This document shows, piece after piece, positions 8,459 through 17,198 of a DNA stretch of 64,000 bases. Source of the DNA: Clostridia bacterium (lineage in GTDB: Bacteria > Bacillota > Clostridia > Oscillospirales > SIG627); assembly GCA_017517325.1 (NCBI GenBank), contig JAFWZW010000024.1:54370-118369 (forward strand), given 5' to 3'. The notes under the pieces are model-generated. The model was not told where the DNA came from. It saw only the letters and a program-made list of their open reading frames with translations, and made no database searches. How positions within the stretch are numbered: the stretch's first letter is position 1; each line of letters begins with the position of its first letter. Made by a program: the position numbers and the translations under genes.

Positions 8459-9051
8459 GAAAGACCTTATGCCTGATCCTTGCCGCTCTGCTTTTTCTGA
8501 CGGGCTGCACCGCCACCCCCAATATAAGCGCCAACACCGTGATGGCAAAGGTACGGGAGCACCGCGAGCTTTTGATCCAATGTGCGGAAGAAATGCAAAA
8601 ATTCGGTTTGGAACGGGTCTACGTTGCTATTGAATTTCCAAAAGAAGAGAAAGATAAGAACGAAAAAGCCCCCTCCGTCACCACCGAAGCCCCGGTAGCA
8701 AGGCTGGTTTCCTTCGAAAAAGAGAGCGATGACAGAACTGAGATCAAAAACCCCATCCTGCAGGAGGCCATCGAAACCTTAGGCCTTGAGTTGATCTTTT
8801 TTCAGACTGCTTCCGATTCCAGACAAACTGTGATCTTCAGCTACACCAGGGAAGCTGACAGCGGCGTTCAGCAAGGCTTTTACTATTCCTACGACGCTAT
8901 GCCCGCAGGCTGGTGGGGGCGGAAAGCGGAGCTGGAGCGCAAGGATCAAAGGTGGCTCCAGATGAATCAAAAGGGCGATGCCTGGTATTACACCGTTCAA
9001 ATTGAAGATCACTTCTACTATTTTGAGAAAAACGGCTATCTTTTGGGATGA
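8455..9051 (+). CDS. putative lipoprotein
   Basis: 198 aa. A GTG start at 8455 overlaps the methyltransferase stop and has GGGAGG upstream. It gives a short basic N-terminus, a hydrophobic stretch and a lipobox LTGC with the lipidated Cys at about residue 18. The mature part is hydrophilic and unrecognised, with a Tyr/Trp-rich C-terminal half. It is predicted to be tethered to the outer face of the membrane. Confidence 0.75.
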   Translation: MRKTLCLILAALLFLTGCTATPNISANTVMAKVREHRELLIQCAEEMQKFGLERVYVAIEFPKEEKDKNEKAPSVTTEAPVARLVSFEKESDDRTEIKNPILQEAIETLGLELIFFQTASDSRQTVIFSYTREADSGVQQGFYYSYDAMPAGWWGRKAELERKDQRWLQMNQKGDAWYYTVQIEDHFYYFEKNGYLLG

Positions 9052-9058
9052 CAGATAG

Positions 9059-9096
9059 AAAAAACGGACTGCAAAATTTTTGCAGTCCGTTTTTTC
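9059..9096. terminator. bidirectional terminator
   Basis: A perfect palindrome with AAAAAACGGACTGCAAAA on one side and its complement on the other, flanked by A and T tracts. It serves the convergent lipoprotein and MATE genes. Confidence 0.88.
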
Positions 9097-10460
9097 TACG
9101 CTTCTTGCGCTCGCTTCATTTCCCGCAGTACCTTTTGCACCAAAAGGGTGGAGATCAAAGTGGTGATGGCATCTGCCACCAGCTGGGTAGAGACCACGCC
9201 GTAAAGGCCGAAGATCGTATTCAATAAAAACAGGAGCGGGATATTCACAAGCCCCTGACGGCAAATGGAAAGGATCAGAGATTCGGGGCCCTTCCCCATT
9301 GCCTGAAGGGTGAAGGTGCTATGAAGGTTATAGAACATCAGAGGTGTTGCAAGACAGCAGATGCGAAGAAAGATCTTACCGAAGGCGACGGTGGCTCCAT
9401 CGGGAATGAAAAAGGTAACCAGCGGCGTTGCAAAAATCTCGAAAGCCACAACGCAGGCAAGAGAAAAGGTCAATCCCGCAATGCGGCAGGCAGATATGAC
9501 CTTTTTCATTCTGACCCGATTGCCCGCAGCGTAGTTATACGCCACCAGCGGGAGCATACCCTGACAAAGACCCATTCCCACGTTCAAAGGAAGCATATCG
9601 ATCTTTTTCACTACCCCCAGCGCCGCCAGTTCAATATCCCCATAGCCTGAGGAAAGCTGGTTCACGAACATATTGGAAACACTCGCCAAAAAGGCACCTA
9701 AAAAGGAGGGAATGCCCGTTGCCATAACGGCTTTAAAATAGGAGGCACCGGAAATAAAATAAGCGGGAGAAAGGGAAAGCACCGTTTTCCCGCGCAGGGA
9801 TGCGATCACCACCAGAAAGTAGACCAAGCTGATCACGTTGGAGAGACAGGTTGCAATGGCGGCACCCGTTACCTCCTGCCCACGGGGAAGCAAAACGAAC
9901 ATAAAGATAGGGTCAAGAATGATATTCAAAACACCGCCGAGCCCCAGACCGAAGCTGGCCTTGGAGGCATACCCTTCGCTACGGAGCATATGGGAAAGAG
10001 CCATACTGAGGGTTGCGGGAACCCCGCCGACGATCACCACCCAGAAGGTATAGCTTGCGGCAAATTCATAAGTATTTTCGCTGGCGCCCACGGCGTGGAG
10101 AATAAAATCCATGAACAGAAGGCAGCAAAGAGAATACACTAAAGTAATGCCGATGGTACAATAAAAGCTGAAGGAAGAGACCTTTTTTGCTTCCTCTGCC
10201 TGCCCCTTCCCCATCAGACGGGAGATCAGGCTGCCGCCACCCACGCCGAAAAGGTTGGAAAGAGAACTCATTACGAAAAACAAAACGAAGGCAAGGGTAG
10301 ATGCCGCTACCTTATAGGGATCCTCCGTCTTGCCTATGAAAAACGTATCCGCCAGATTATAGATCATACTGATCAACTGGCTGATAATGGTGGGAAATGC
10401 CAAGGTCGCCAATGCTTTCGGCACGGGCATCGTTTCAAACAGTTCTTTCTTTTTATCCAT
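9096..10460 (-). CDS. MATE family efflux transporter
   Basis: 454-aa integral membrane protein with about 12 hydrophobic helices in two homologous halves. The N-terminal MPVPKALATLAFPTIISQLISMIYNLADTFFIG-type helix 1 (first 45 residues) is typical of the DinF/NorM-like MATE group of Bacillota, which exports drugs or cations using Na+ or H+ gradients. The substrate cannot be told. The AAAGGAAC site is somewhat far (about 12 nt) from the ATG, but no better start exists. Confidence 0.92.
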   Translation of the reverse strand: MDKKKELFETMPVPKALATLAFPTIISQLISMIYNLADTFFIGKTEDPYKVAASTLAFVLFFVMSSLSNLFGVGGGSLISRLMGKGQAEEAKKVSSFSFYCTIGITLVYSLCCLLFMDFILHAVGASENTYEFAASYTFWVVIVGGVPATLSMALSHMLRSEGYASKASFGLGLGGVLNIILDPIFMFVLLPRGQEVTGAAIATCLSNVISLVYFLVVIASLRGKTVLSLSPAYFISGASYFKAVMATGIPSFLGAFLASVSNMFVNQLSSGYGDIELAALGVVKKIDMLPLNVGMGLCQGMLPLVAYNYAAGNRVRMKKVISACRIAGLTFSLACVVAFEIFATPLVTFFIPDGATVAFGKIFLRICCLATPLMFYNLHSTFTLQAMGKGPESLILSICRQGLVNIPLLFLLNTIFGLYGVVSTQLVADAITTLISTLLVQKVLREMKRAQEA

Positions 10461-10500
10461 AAAAAGTGCAAATGTTCCTTTCTTCTACAAAACAGACGCA

Positions 10501-10529
10501 ATTATAGCACAAAAAATTACTCAATGCAA
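10501..10529 (-). promoter_or_regulatory. promoter of the MATE gene
   Basis: On the minus strand: TTGCAT (10529-10524), 17-bp spacer, TATAAT (10506-10501). Confidence 0.6.
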
Positions 10530-10634
10530 GAAGAAAAGAGCATCCTTTCACTTATGCCATGTGCCTTTACATTCAAATAATAAAAATATTTTTTAAAAAT
10601 ATCATTTTTCGCCAAAAAAATTTCGGATTTTGTA

Positions 10635-10663
10635 TTGCAAAACAAAATTGTTTGTGGTATACT
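10635..10663 (+). promoter_or_regulatory. promoter of the aminotransferase gene
   Basis: TTGCAA (10635-10640), 17-bp spacer, TATACT (10658-10663), about 55 nt before the start codon. Confidence 0.6.
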
Positions 10664-10717
10664 GTGGCCATTGTAATGATAAAAGAATGCGATCTAACTG
10701 CAGAAAAGAGGACCAAT

Positions 10718-11935
10718 ATGACAAACAGCGGTATTTCCGATAAACTGACACTGGTACATTCCGATATACGCGGCCCCGTTTACGAGGAAGCACTACGGAT
10801 GCAAAACGCCGGAAAGAAGGTATTAAAACTAAACACAGGCAACCCTGCCGCCTTCGGCTTTGCCATGCCTGAAAGCGTAAAGGAAGCGCTTACGCGCGGA
10901 ATGGATGGGGCAGTAGCCTACTGCGACCTAAGAGGAATGCCCGAATCCCGACGGGCGATCCTTTCCTATCATACGGGAAAAGGCATTAAAGACCTTGAGA
11001 TGGATGACATTTTCATCACCAACGGCGTCAGCGAAGGGGTGCAGATGGTGTGCCTCTCTTACCTGAGCTACGGAGATGAGATCCTCCTTCCCTCTCCCAA
11101 CTACTCTCTGTGGGAAAACTGCACCCACCTTGCCGGGGCAAAGCCCGTTTTCTATCAGTGCCGTGAGGAAAACCAATGGATGCCCGACCCTGAGGATATT
11201 CGCAGTAAGGTAACGGCAAAGACCCGTGCCATTCTTATCATCAGCCCCAACAACCCCACCGGTGCGGTATACTCCAAGGAAGTAATGGAGGAGATCATCG
11301 CCATTGCAAGAGAGCACGATCTTGCAATCTTTTCAGACGAGATCTACGACCGTCTTGTTATGGACGGTCTCAAAGCCATTTCCCCCGCTTCCCTTGCCCC
11401 CGACCTTTTGACCGTAACCTTCAACGGTCTTTCGAAATCTCACATCGTTTGCGGCTTCCGTTGCGGCTGGATGGTATTTTCCGGTCCCAAGGAAAAAAGA
11501 CTTCCTTTGGAGGAAGCAGTAACGAAGCTTTGCTCCATGCGCCTTTGCTCCAACGCTTTGGCACAGCTTGTGGTACCTGCGGCTTTGGAGGACCCGGAAT
11601 CCACCCGTGAAATGCTGGTACCCGGCGGAAGGCTGTACGAGCAGAGAGAGACAACCTGCAGCGTGCTGGAAAAGATCGAGGGGATCAGTTTCGTGAAGAA
11701 TCGTGCCGCCTTTTATCTTTTCCCCAAGCTGGATAAGGAGCGCTTCGGCATTCACAACGATCAGCAATTTGCCCTTGACCTGCTTCACGCCAAGAACCTT
11801 CTGATCATTCCCTCCTCCGGCTTCGGCTGGAAGGGGAACGACCATTTCCGTATCGTAATGCTTCCCGAAAAAGAAGTGTTGCGCAGTGCAATGGAAGATC
11901 TAGGAGATTTTCTCTCCGATTACAAGCAAAAATAA
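10718..11935 (+). CDS. alaA: alanine/glutamate-pyruvate aminotransferase, AlaA-like
   Basis: 405-aa PLP-dependent class I aminotransferase, exactly the length of E. coli AlaA and closely similar along its whole length (for example LKLNTGNPAAFGFAMPE, the NPTGAVYSKE loop, FSDEIYDRL and GGRLYEQR). The PLP lysine is in NGLSKSHIVCGFRCGW. The role is interconversion of pyruvate/glutamate and alanine/2-oxoglutarate. The ATG at 10718 has AGAGGA at good spacing; the upstream in-frame extension is AT-rich, contains the promoter and is rejected. Confidence 0.9.
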   Translation: MTNSGISDKLTLVHSDIRGPVYEEALRMQNAGKKVLKLNTGNPAAFGFAMPESVKEALTRGMDGAVAYCDLRGMPESRRAILSYHTGKGIKDLEMDDIFITNGVSEGVQMVCLSYLSYGDEILLPSPNYSLWENCTHLAGAKPVFYQCREENQWMPDPEDIRSKVTAKTRAILIISPNNPTGAVYSKEVMEEIIAIAREHDLAIFSDEIYDRLVMDGLKAISPASLAPDLLTVTFNGLSKSHIVCGFRCGWMVFSGPKEKRLPLEEAVTKLCSMRLCSNALAQLVVPAALEDPESTREMLVPGGRLYEQRETTCSVLEKIEGISFVKNRAAFYLFPKLDKERFGIHNDQQFALDLLHAKNLLIIPSSGFGWKGNDHFRIVMLPEKEVLRSAMEDLGDFLSDYKQK

Positions 11936-11941
11936 ACATAT

Positions 11942-11979
11942 GAGGCCGTAAAAAACGAGCGTTTTTACGGCCTCTTTTT
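11942..11979 (+). terminator. rho-independent terminator of the aminotransferase gene
   Basis: A 13-bp stem (GAGGCCGTAAAAA with its complement), 6-nt loop, then TTTTT. Confidence 0.9.
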
Positions 11980-12095
11980 CGGCATAATGGACAAAAAAAC
12001 CTATCCCTTACCACGGGTTTTTGTTTTTATGACTATGAATTATAGCATTATGTCGAAAAAGCATTAAAAAAGTGCAGTTTTAGCAACACTTTCCC

Positions 12096-12124
12096 TTGCA
12101 AAAACCGCAGCAATTTGTTATAAT
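12096..12124 (+). promoter_or_regulatory. promoter of the fumarase-Hdr-fumarate reductase operon
   Basis: TTGCAA (12096-12101), 17-bp spacer, TATAAT (12119-12124). No terminator follows until 22321, so one transcript of about 10 kb is likely. Confidence 0.7.
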
Positions 12125-12191
12125 TACGATAACTGTTTTGTTGGTGAAACCCCAAAATACATCTTCATTAATATAATAAACGGAGGACATT

Positions 12192-13567
12192 ATGGAATAT
12201 CGCATTGAACACGACTCTATGGGTGAGGTTAAGGTACCTGCCGACAAGTACTGGGCAGCACAGACGGAGCGTAGCCACGAGAACTTTAAGATCGGCGTAG
12301 GGATTGAGACTATGCCCCGCGAGATCGCCCGCGCTTTCGGCGTTCTGAAAAAGGCCGCCGCCATTGCCAACCACGCCTTGAAGCCCGAAAAGATGACCGC
12401 TGAAAAGCTTGACGCCATTCAAAACCTTGCGACGAGGTAATGGCAGGAACCCTCAACGATCATTTCCCCCTGGTGGTATGGCAGACCGGTTCCGGTACCC
12501 AATCCAATATGAACGCAAACGAGGTCATTGCCAACCGCGGCAACGAGCTTGCAGGTCAGAAACTTCTGCATCCCAACGATGACATCAATATGTCCCAAAG
12601 CTCCAACGATACCTTCCCTACCGCGATGCACATTGCGGCCGTAGAGGCAATTGAAGATAAGCTGTTCCCCGCTATGGATCTTCTCATTTCCACACTGGTT
12701 CGCCTTGAAAAGGAAAATGAGGGCATCGTAAAGAGCGGCAGAACGCACCTGCAGGATGCAACCCCCATTCGTTTCTCTCAAGAGATCAGCGGCTGGAGAA
12801 GCAGTCTGGAAAAGGACAAGGAGCTTTTGAACGCTTCCCTGCCTCACCTGAAGGAACTGGCATTGGGTGGCACCGCCGTTGGTACCGGTCTCAACGCTCC
12901 CAAGGGCTTTGACGAAAAGGTTGCCGAGGCCGTATCCCAGATCACCGGCAAAAACTTCGTTACCGCAGACAACAAATTCCACGCTCTTACCTCCAAGGAT
13001 GAATTGGTATTTGCTCACGGTGCTCTGAAGGCATTGGCCGCAGACCTGATGAAGATCGCCAACGACATTCGCTGGCTGGCAAGCGGTCCCAGACTCGGCA
13101 TCGGTGAGATCTTTATTCCCGAAAACGAGCCCGGCTCCTCCATTATGCCCGGCAAGGTGAACCCCACCCAATGTGAAGCAGTGACCATGGTTGCCGTTCA
13201 GGTTATGGGTAACGACGTGGCCGTTGGTATGGCCGCAAGTCAGGGCAACTTCGAGCTGAACGTATTTATGCCCGTTTGCATTTACAACTTCCTGCAGTCC
13301 GCACGCCTTTTGGCAGAATCCATCGTTTCCTTTAACGATAACTGCGTAACCGGCATTCGCGCCAACAAGGAAAAGATGCACGATAACCTTCACAACTCTT
13401 TGATGCTGGTAACTGCGCTGAATCCCTACATCGGTTATGAAAACGCTGCAAAGACCGTAAAAAAGGCGTTTAAGGAAGATATTTCCCTGAAAGAAGCCTG
13501 CGTTGCACTGGGCTTTTTGTCCGCGGAAAAATTTGACGAGGTTTTCCGTCCTGAAGATATGGCTTAA
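12192..13567 (+). pseudogene. fumC: class II fumarase with a single-base frameshift
   Basis: FumC interconverts fumarate and malate. Codons 1-82 (12192-12440) read as the start of FumC but end in TAA at 12438-12440. The rest continues in another frame from an ATG at 12440 (375 aa). Removing one frame shift near 12429-12431 (one base missing between CTT and GAC) joins them into a normal full-length protein with DEVMAG restored. The second part keeps the catalytic signatures [23 protein letters not shown] and [12 protein letters not shown]. Stop and restart overlap as TAATG, which would allow reinitiation, but the large fragment lacks about 80 residues. This is either a real inactivating mutation or a sequencing error. 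No slippery heptamer supports programmed frameshifting. Confidence 0.85.
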
Positions 13568-13593
13568 TTTTCAAAACCAGAAAGGAACTCACA

Positions 13594-14370
13594 ATGGTTT
13601 TTCAATATTATCCCGGTTGCACCCTGAAGACCCGCGCCAAAGAGCTTGACCGCAAGGCAAGACTTTGCGCCGAAGCGCTGGGCGTTCAATTGGAAGAGAT
13701 CAAAGATTGGCAATGCTGTGGCGGCTGTTACCCGGTTGCAAAGGACGAGATCGCCACCAAGCTTTCCGCCGTTCGCGCTATGATGGCTGCAAAGGATGCC
13801 GGCACCCCTGTGGTTACCGTTTGCTCTGCCTGCCACAACGTATTGAAGCGTACCAATCACGATATGCAGACGGATGAGGTGATCCGCGACCGTGTCAACC
13901 GCTACCTGAAGCCTGATGTACCCTACGCAGGGGAAGGCGAGGTTCTGCATTTTCTTGAAATGCTCCGTGACAAGGTCGGCTTTGATACCATCCGCGAAAA
14001 GGTAAAGAATCCCCTGACGGGCAGAAAGATCGGCGCTTACTACGGCTGTCTTCTGCTCCGTCCCGGCAAAGTAATGGCCTTTGACGATCCTGAAAACCCC
14101 TCTATTATGGAGGACTTCATTACCGCTTTGGGTGCAGAGGCAGTCAGATACCCTTACCGCAACGAATGCTGCGGGGCATATCTTGCTCTGGAGGATCAGG
14201 CCATCACCAAAAAGAAAAGCTCCGCCGTACTGCACAGTGCTAAATGCGCCGGTGCACAGGAAGTGATCACCGCCTGCCCCCTTTGCCTTTATAACCTGCA
14301 GAAGTGCGGGGACGATCTCCCCGTGGTCTATTTCACCGAGCTTCTCTTTGAAGCCCTGGGTCTGGAATAA
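13594..14370 (+). CDS. hdrB: HdrB-like heterodisulfide reductase subunit B
   Basis: 258 aa with two complete CCG domains: Cys9, Cys41-Cys42-Gly and Cys77/Cys80, then Cys152, Cys192-Cys193-Gly and Cys228/Cys231. In methanogen HdrB these ligate two non-cubane [4Fe-4S] clusters that cleave the CoM-S-S-CoB disulfide; in bacteria the true acceptor is often unknown. Here it lies between fumarase and fumarate-reductase-like genes, so it probably passes electrons to the FrdAB module. AAAGGA site; 26 nt after fumC. Confidence 0.88.
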   Translation: MVFQYYPGCTLKTRAKELDRKARLCAEALGVQLEEIKDWQCCGGCYPVAKDEIATKLSAVRAMMAAKDAGTPVVTVCSACHNVLKRTNHDMQTDEVIRDRVNRYLKPDVPYAGEGEVLHFLEMLRDKVGFDTIREKVKNPLTGRKIGAYYGCLLLRPGKVMAFDDPENPSIMEDFITALGAEAVRYPYRNECCGAYLALEDQAITKKKSSAVLHSAKCAGAQEVITACPLCLYNLQKCGDDLPVVYFTELLFEALGLE

Positions 14371-14382
14371 GGAGGCGTAGCC

Positions 14383-14769
14383 ATGGAACAGAAAAACCTG
14401 AAAGAAGAGATTCTCCGCATCAGCGGTGTTAACCCCAGAAAATGTATGAAATGCGGAAAATGCAGTGGTACTTGCCCCTCCTATGAAGAGATGGATTTTC
14501 ACCCCCACCAGTTCGTTTATATGGTGGAAAGCGGGGATATTGAGCCTTTGATGGCATCCGGATCCCTTTACCGCTGTCTTACCTGCTTTGCCTGCGTGGA
14601 GCGTTGCCCCCGTCAGGTAGAGCCGGCAAAGCTCATTGAAGCAGTACGTCTTACGGTAATCCGTCAGCAGGGACAAAATCATTTGAAGCCCGATCAGCTC
14701 CCCGGTATGCTGGATGAGGATATGCCTCAGCAGGCGCTGGTCTCTGCAATGAGAAAATTCGCAAAATAG
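14383..14769 (+). CDS. hdrC: HdrC-like 4Fe-4S electron-transfer subunit
   Basis: 128 aa with two CX2CX2CX3C[P] ferredoxin motifs (Cys21/24/27/31 and Cys65/68/71/75), as in HdrC, which wires HdrA to HdrB. AAGGAGG site; 12 nt downstream of hdrB and 9 nt upstream of hdrA, the canonical order for these subunits in bacteria. Soluble: no haem-binding or membrane segment as found in HdrE/DsrM. Confidence 0.9.
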   Translation: MEQKNLKEEILRISGVNPRKCMKCGKCSGTCPSYEEMDFHPHQFVYMVESGDIEPLMASGSLYRCLTCFACVERCPRQVEPAKLIEAVRLTVIRQQGQNHLKPDQLPGMLDEDMPQQALVSAMRKFAK

Positions 14770-14778
14770 GAGGATACT

Positions 14779-16770
14779 ATGCAAAGAATCGGCGTTTTCG
14801 TTTGCTGGTGCGGTAGCAACATTGCCGCAACCGTTGATGTAAAAGCCGTAGCCGAAGCTCTGGGAAAAGAGCCCGGCGTGGTTTATTTCGAAGATTATCA
14901 ATATATGTGCTCCGAGGAAGGACAGAACAAGATCAAAAACGCCATCCGTGATTACAAACTCACCGGCGCCGTGATCTGCTCCTGCTCTCCCCGTATGCAC
15001 GAAAACACCTTCCGTAAGGCTGCCGCCGCAGCAGGCATCAACTCCTTTATGGTGGAGATCGCCAACATCCGCGAGCAATGCTCCTGGATCCACAAGGACA
15101 AGGTCAGCGCCACGGAAAAGGCTATTATTTTAGGCAGAGCCGCCATTGCAAAAGTACACCTGAATGCACCCCTGACCGCAGGTGAAAGCCCCGTAGTCAA
15201 GCGCGCACTGGTGATCGGCGGCGGTATTGCGGGCATTCAGACGGCTCTTGACATCGCCGATGCCGGCTTTGAAGTTGACATCGTGGAAAAGAAGCCTACC
15301 ATCGGCGGCAAAATGAGCCAGATCGACAAGACCTTCCCCACCCTGGACTGCGCCGCCTGCATTCTTACTCCCAAAATGGTTGACGTTGCCCAAAACGAAA
15401 AGATCCGCATTTTCTCCTACAGCGAAGTGGATGCGGTCAAAGGCTTCGTGGGGAATTTCAAGGTCTCCATTCGCCGCAAGGCAAGATTTGTAGATGAAGT
15501 AAAATGCACAGGCTGCGGTCTCTGTACCGAAAAATGCCCCCAGAAAAAGGTTCCCAATGAATTCAATTTAGGGCTGGATCAGAGAAGAGCCATTTACATC
15601 CCCTTTGCTCAGGCCGTTCCCAAGGTTGCAACCATTGACGCTGACTACTGCACCATGCTGAAGACCGGCAAGTGCGGCGTTTGCTCCAAGGTTTGTGCCG
15701 CAGGGGCCATCGACTACAAGCAAAAGGATACCTTTGTGGAGGAGGAATACGGCGCCATCGTAGTGGCAACGGGCTTTAACCCCATTGAACTGAAAAAATA
15801 CGACGAGTTTGCCTATTCCCAATCTCCCGACGTTATTACCTCTCTGGAATTTGAACGGATCACCAACGCCGCAGGCCCCACCGGTGGCACCCTGCTTCGT
15901 CCCTCCGACGGGACCCACCCAAAAAAGATCGTATTCGTACAGTGCGTGGGCAGCCGTGAAGACGGAGGCGGATGCGGTAAGACGTACTGCTCCAAGATCT
16001 GCTGTATGTACACCGCCAAGCACGCTATGCTTACCAGAGAAAAATACCCCGATACAGAGGTTTACGTATTCTACATTGACGTTCGTACCCCCGGCAAGAG
16101 CTTTGATGAATTTTATCGCAGAGCGGTAGAGGAATACGGCGTTCACTACGTTAAGGGTATGGTTGGTAAGGTTTCTCCCGAAAACGGAAAACTGATGGTG
16201 CGCGCTTCCGATCTCATCGAAGGCAAGCAGTTGAACATTGACGCAGATCTGGTGGTACTTGCTGCAGCCATTGAGCCGGATCAGTCCGCAAGACCTCTTG
16301 CTACGATGCTCACCGCTTCGATGGATACCAACGATTTCTTTACGGAAGCACACCCCAAGCTTCGCCCTGTGGAAAGCCCCACCGCCGGCATTTTCCTTTC
16401 CGGCTGTTGTCAGGGCCCCAAGGATATCCCCGAAACGGTTGCACAGGCTTCCGCTTGCGCCGCCAAGGTCATCGGCCTTTTGGCAAAGGACAAGCTCACC
16501 TGTAACGCCTGCGTGGCTCATTCTTCTGAAATGCTCTGTAACGGATGCTCCACCTGCGAAAAAGTTTGCCCCTACGGTGCCATCAGCTACGAGGAAAAGG
16601 AATTCAGAATGCCCGATCGCACCACAAGAGTTCGCCGTGTTGCCAGCGTTAACCCTGCCGTTTGCCAGGGCTGTGGCGCTTGTACCGTTGCCTGCCCCAG
16701 CGGCGCAATGGATCTTCACGGCTTCTCCAACAGACAAATCATGGCGGAGGTAGATGCAATATGCAAATAG
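14779..16770 (+). CDS. hdrA: HdrA-like flavoprotein, candidate electron-bifurcating subunit
   Basis: 663 aa. A short N-terminal cysteine-bearing region (CWCGSN) precedes the FAD Rossmann motif VIGGGIAGIQTALDIADAG (about residue 145), the HdrA-typical DCAACILTPKM cysteine stretch, a ferredoxin-like insert (CTGCGLCTEKCP and CGVCSKVC) and two C-terminal [4Fe-4S] motifs (CNGCSTCEKVCP and CQGCGACTVACP). HdrA carries the FAD that splits electrons between a high- and a low-potential path. Its C-terminus overlaps the MvhD-like gene by 10 bp. Confidence 0.9.
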   Translation: MQRIGVFVCWCGSNIAATVDVKAVAEALGKEPGVVYFEDYQYMCSEEGQNKIKNAIRDYKLTGAVICSCSPRMHENTFRKAAAAAGINSFMVEIANIREQCSWIHKDKVSATEKAIILGRAAIAKVHLNAPLTAGESPVVKRALVIGGGIAGIQTALDIADAGFEVDIVEKKPTIGGKMSQIDKTFPTLDCAACILTPKMVDVAQNEKIRIFSYSEVDAVKGFVGNFKVSIRRKARFVDEVKCTGCGLCTEKCPQKKVPNEFNLGLDQRRAIYIPFAQAVPKVATIDADYCTMLKTGKCGVCSKVCAAGAIDYKQKDTFVEEEYGAIVVATGFNPIELKKYDEFAYSQSPDVITSLEFERITNAAGPTGGTLLRPSDGTHPKKIVFVQCVGSREDGGGCGKTYCSKICCMYTAKHAMLTREKYPDTEVYVFYIDVRTPGKSFDEFYRRAVEEYGVHYVKGMVGKVSPENGKLMVRASDLIEGKQLNIDADLVVLAAAIEPDQSARPLATMLTASMDTNDFFTEAHPKLRPVESPTAGIFLSGCCQGPKDIPETVAQASACAAKVIGLLAKDKLTCNACVAHSSEMLCNGCSTCEKVCPYGAISYEEKEFRMPDRTTRVRRVASVNPAVCQGCGACTVACPSGAMDLHGFSNRQIMAEVDAICK

Positions 16771-17198
16771 AAGAAAAGTTTGAGCCGACCATCGTAGCTT
16801 TCTGCTGCAACTGGTGCTCTTATGCAGGCGCTGACCTTTCCGGTACCAACCGTCTCCAGTATCCTGCCAACGTAAAGATCATCCGTGTTCCCTGCTCCTG
16901 CAGAGTGAATCCTATGTTTATTCTTCGCGCATTTCAGCGCGGAGCTGACGGTGTTATCCTTTGCGGTTGCCACCCCGGTGACTGCCATTACACCACCGGC
17001 AACTACTATGCACGCCGCCGTATGACCCTGCTCTTTTCTATGCTGGATTTTCTGGGCATTGAAAGAGAGCGCACCCGCGTTGAATGGGTCAGCGCCGCAG
17101 AAGGTGCCAAGTTTGCTGCCACTATGAACGATTTCGTCGCCACCGTTACCCGTTTGGGTAAAAACCGGAGATTGGAGGATCTGAGATGCAAAAAGTAA
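16761..17198 (+). CDS. mvhD: MvhD/FlxD-like iron-sulfur protein
   Basis: 145 aa. The conserved cysteines (Cys15, Cys16, Cys19, Cys45, Cys68, Cys70, Cys75, including CGCHPGDCHY) are those of the MvhD family, a [2Fe-2S] protein that docks an electron-input module onto HdrA. The start at 16761 lies inside the end of hdrA, with GGAGG about 11 nt upstream. The end overlaps the next gene by 13 bp. Together with the following three genes this matches the FlxABCD logic (NAD(P)H input to HdrABC). Confidence 0.88.
   Translation: MQIEEKFEPTIVAFCCNWCSYAGADLSGTNRLQYPANVKIIRVPCSCRVNPMFILRAFQRGADGVILCGCHPGDCHYTTGNYYARRRMTLLFSMLDFLGIERERTRVEWVSAAEGAKFAATMNDFVATVTRLGKNRRLEDLRCKK

Noticed and set aside
12115-12135. 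Rex-like operator TTGTTA...TAACTG at the fumarase operon promoter
   Set aside because: The half-sites are weak and the total length is 21 bp, not the usual 18-20; no firm support.
12420-12445. Programmed frameshift in fumC
   Set aside because: No X-XXY-YYZ slippery heptamer, no upstream Shine-Dalgarno-like stimulator in register, and fumarases are not known to use it.
13564-15093. 509-aa open frame on the minus strand across hdrB, hdrC and hdrA
   Set aside because: It is antisense to clear Hdr genes, has no ribosome site or family motif, and arises from codon bias. Similar antisense frames (15568-16737, 24124-25434, 21396-22391, 31018-31950, 32439-33530) were rejected for the same reason.
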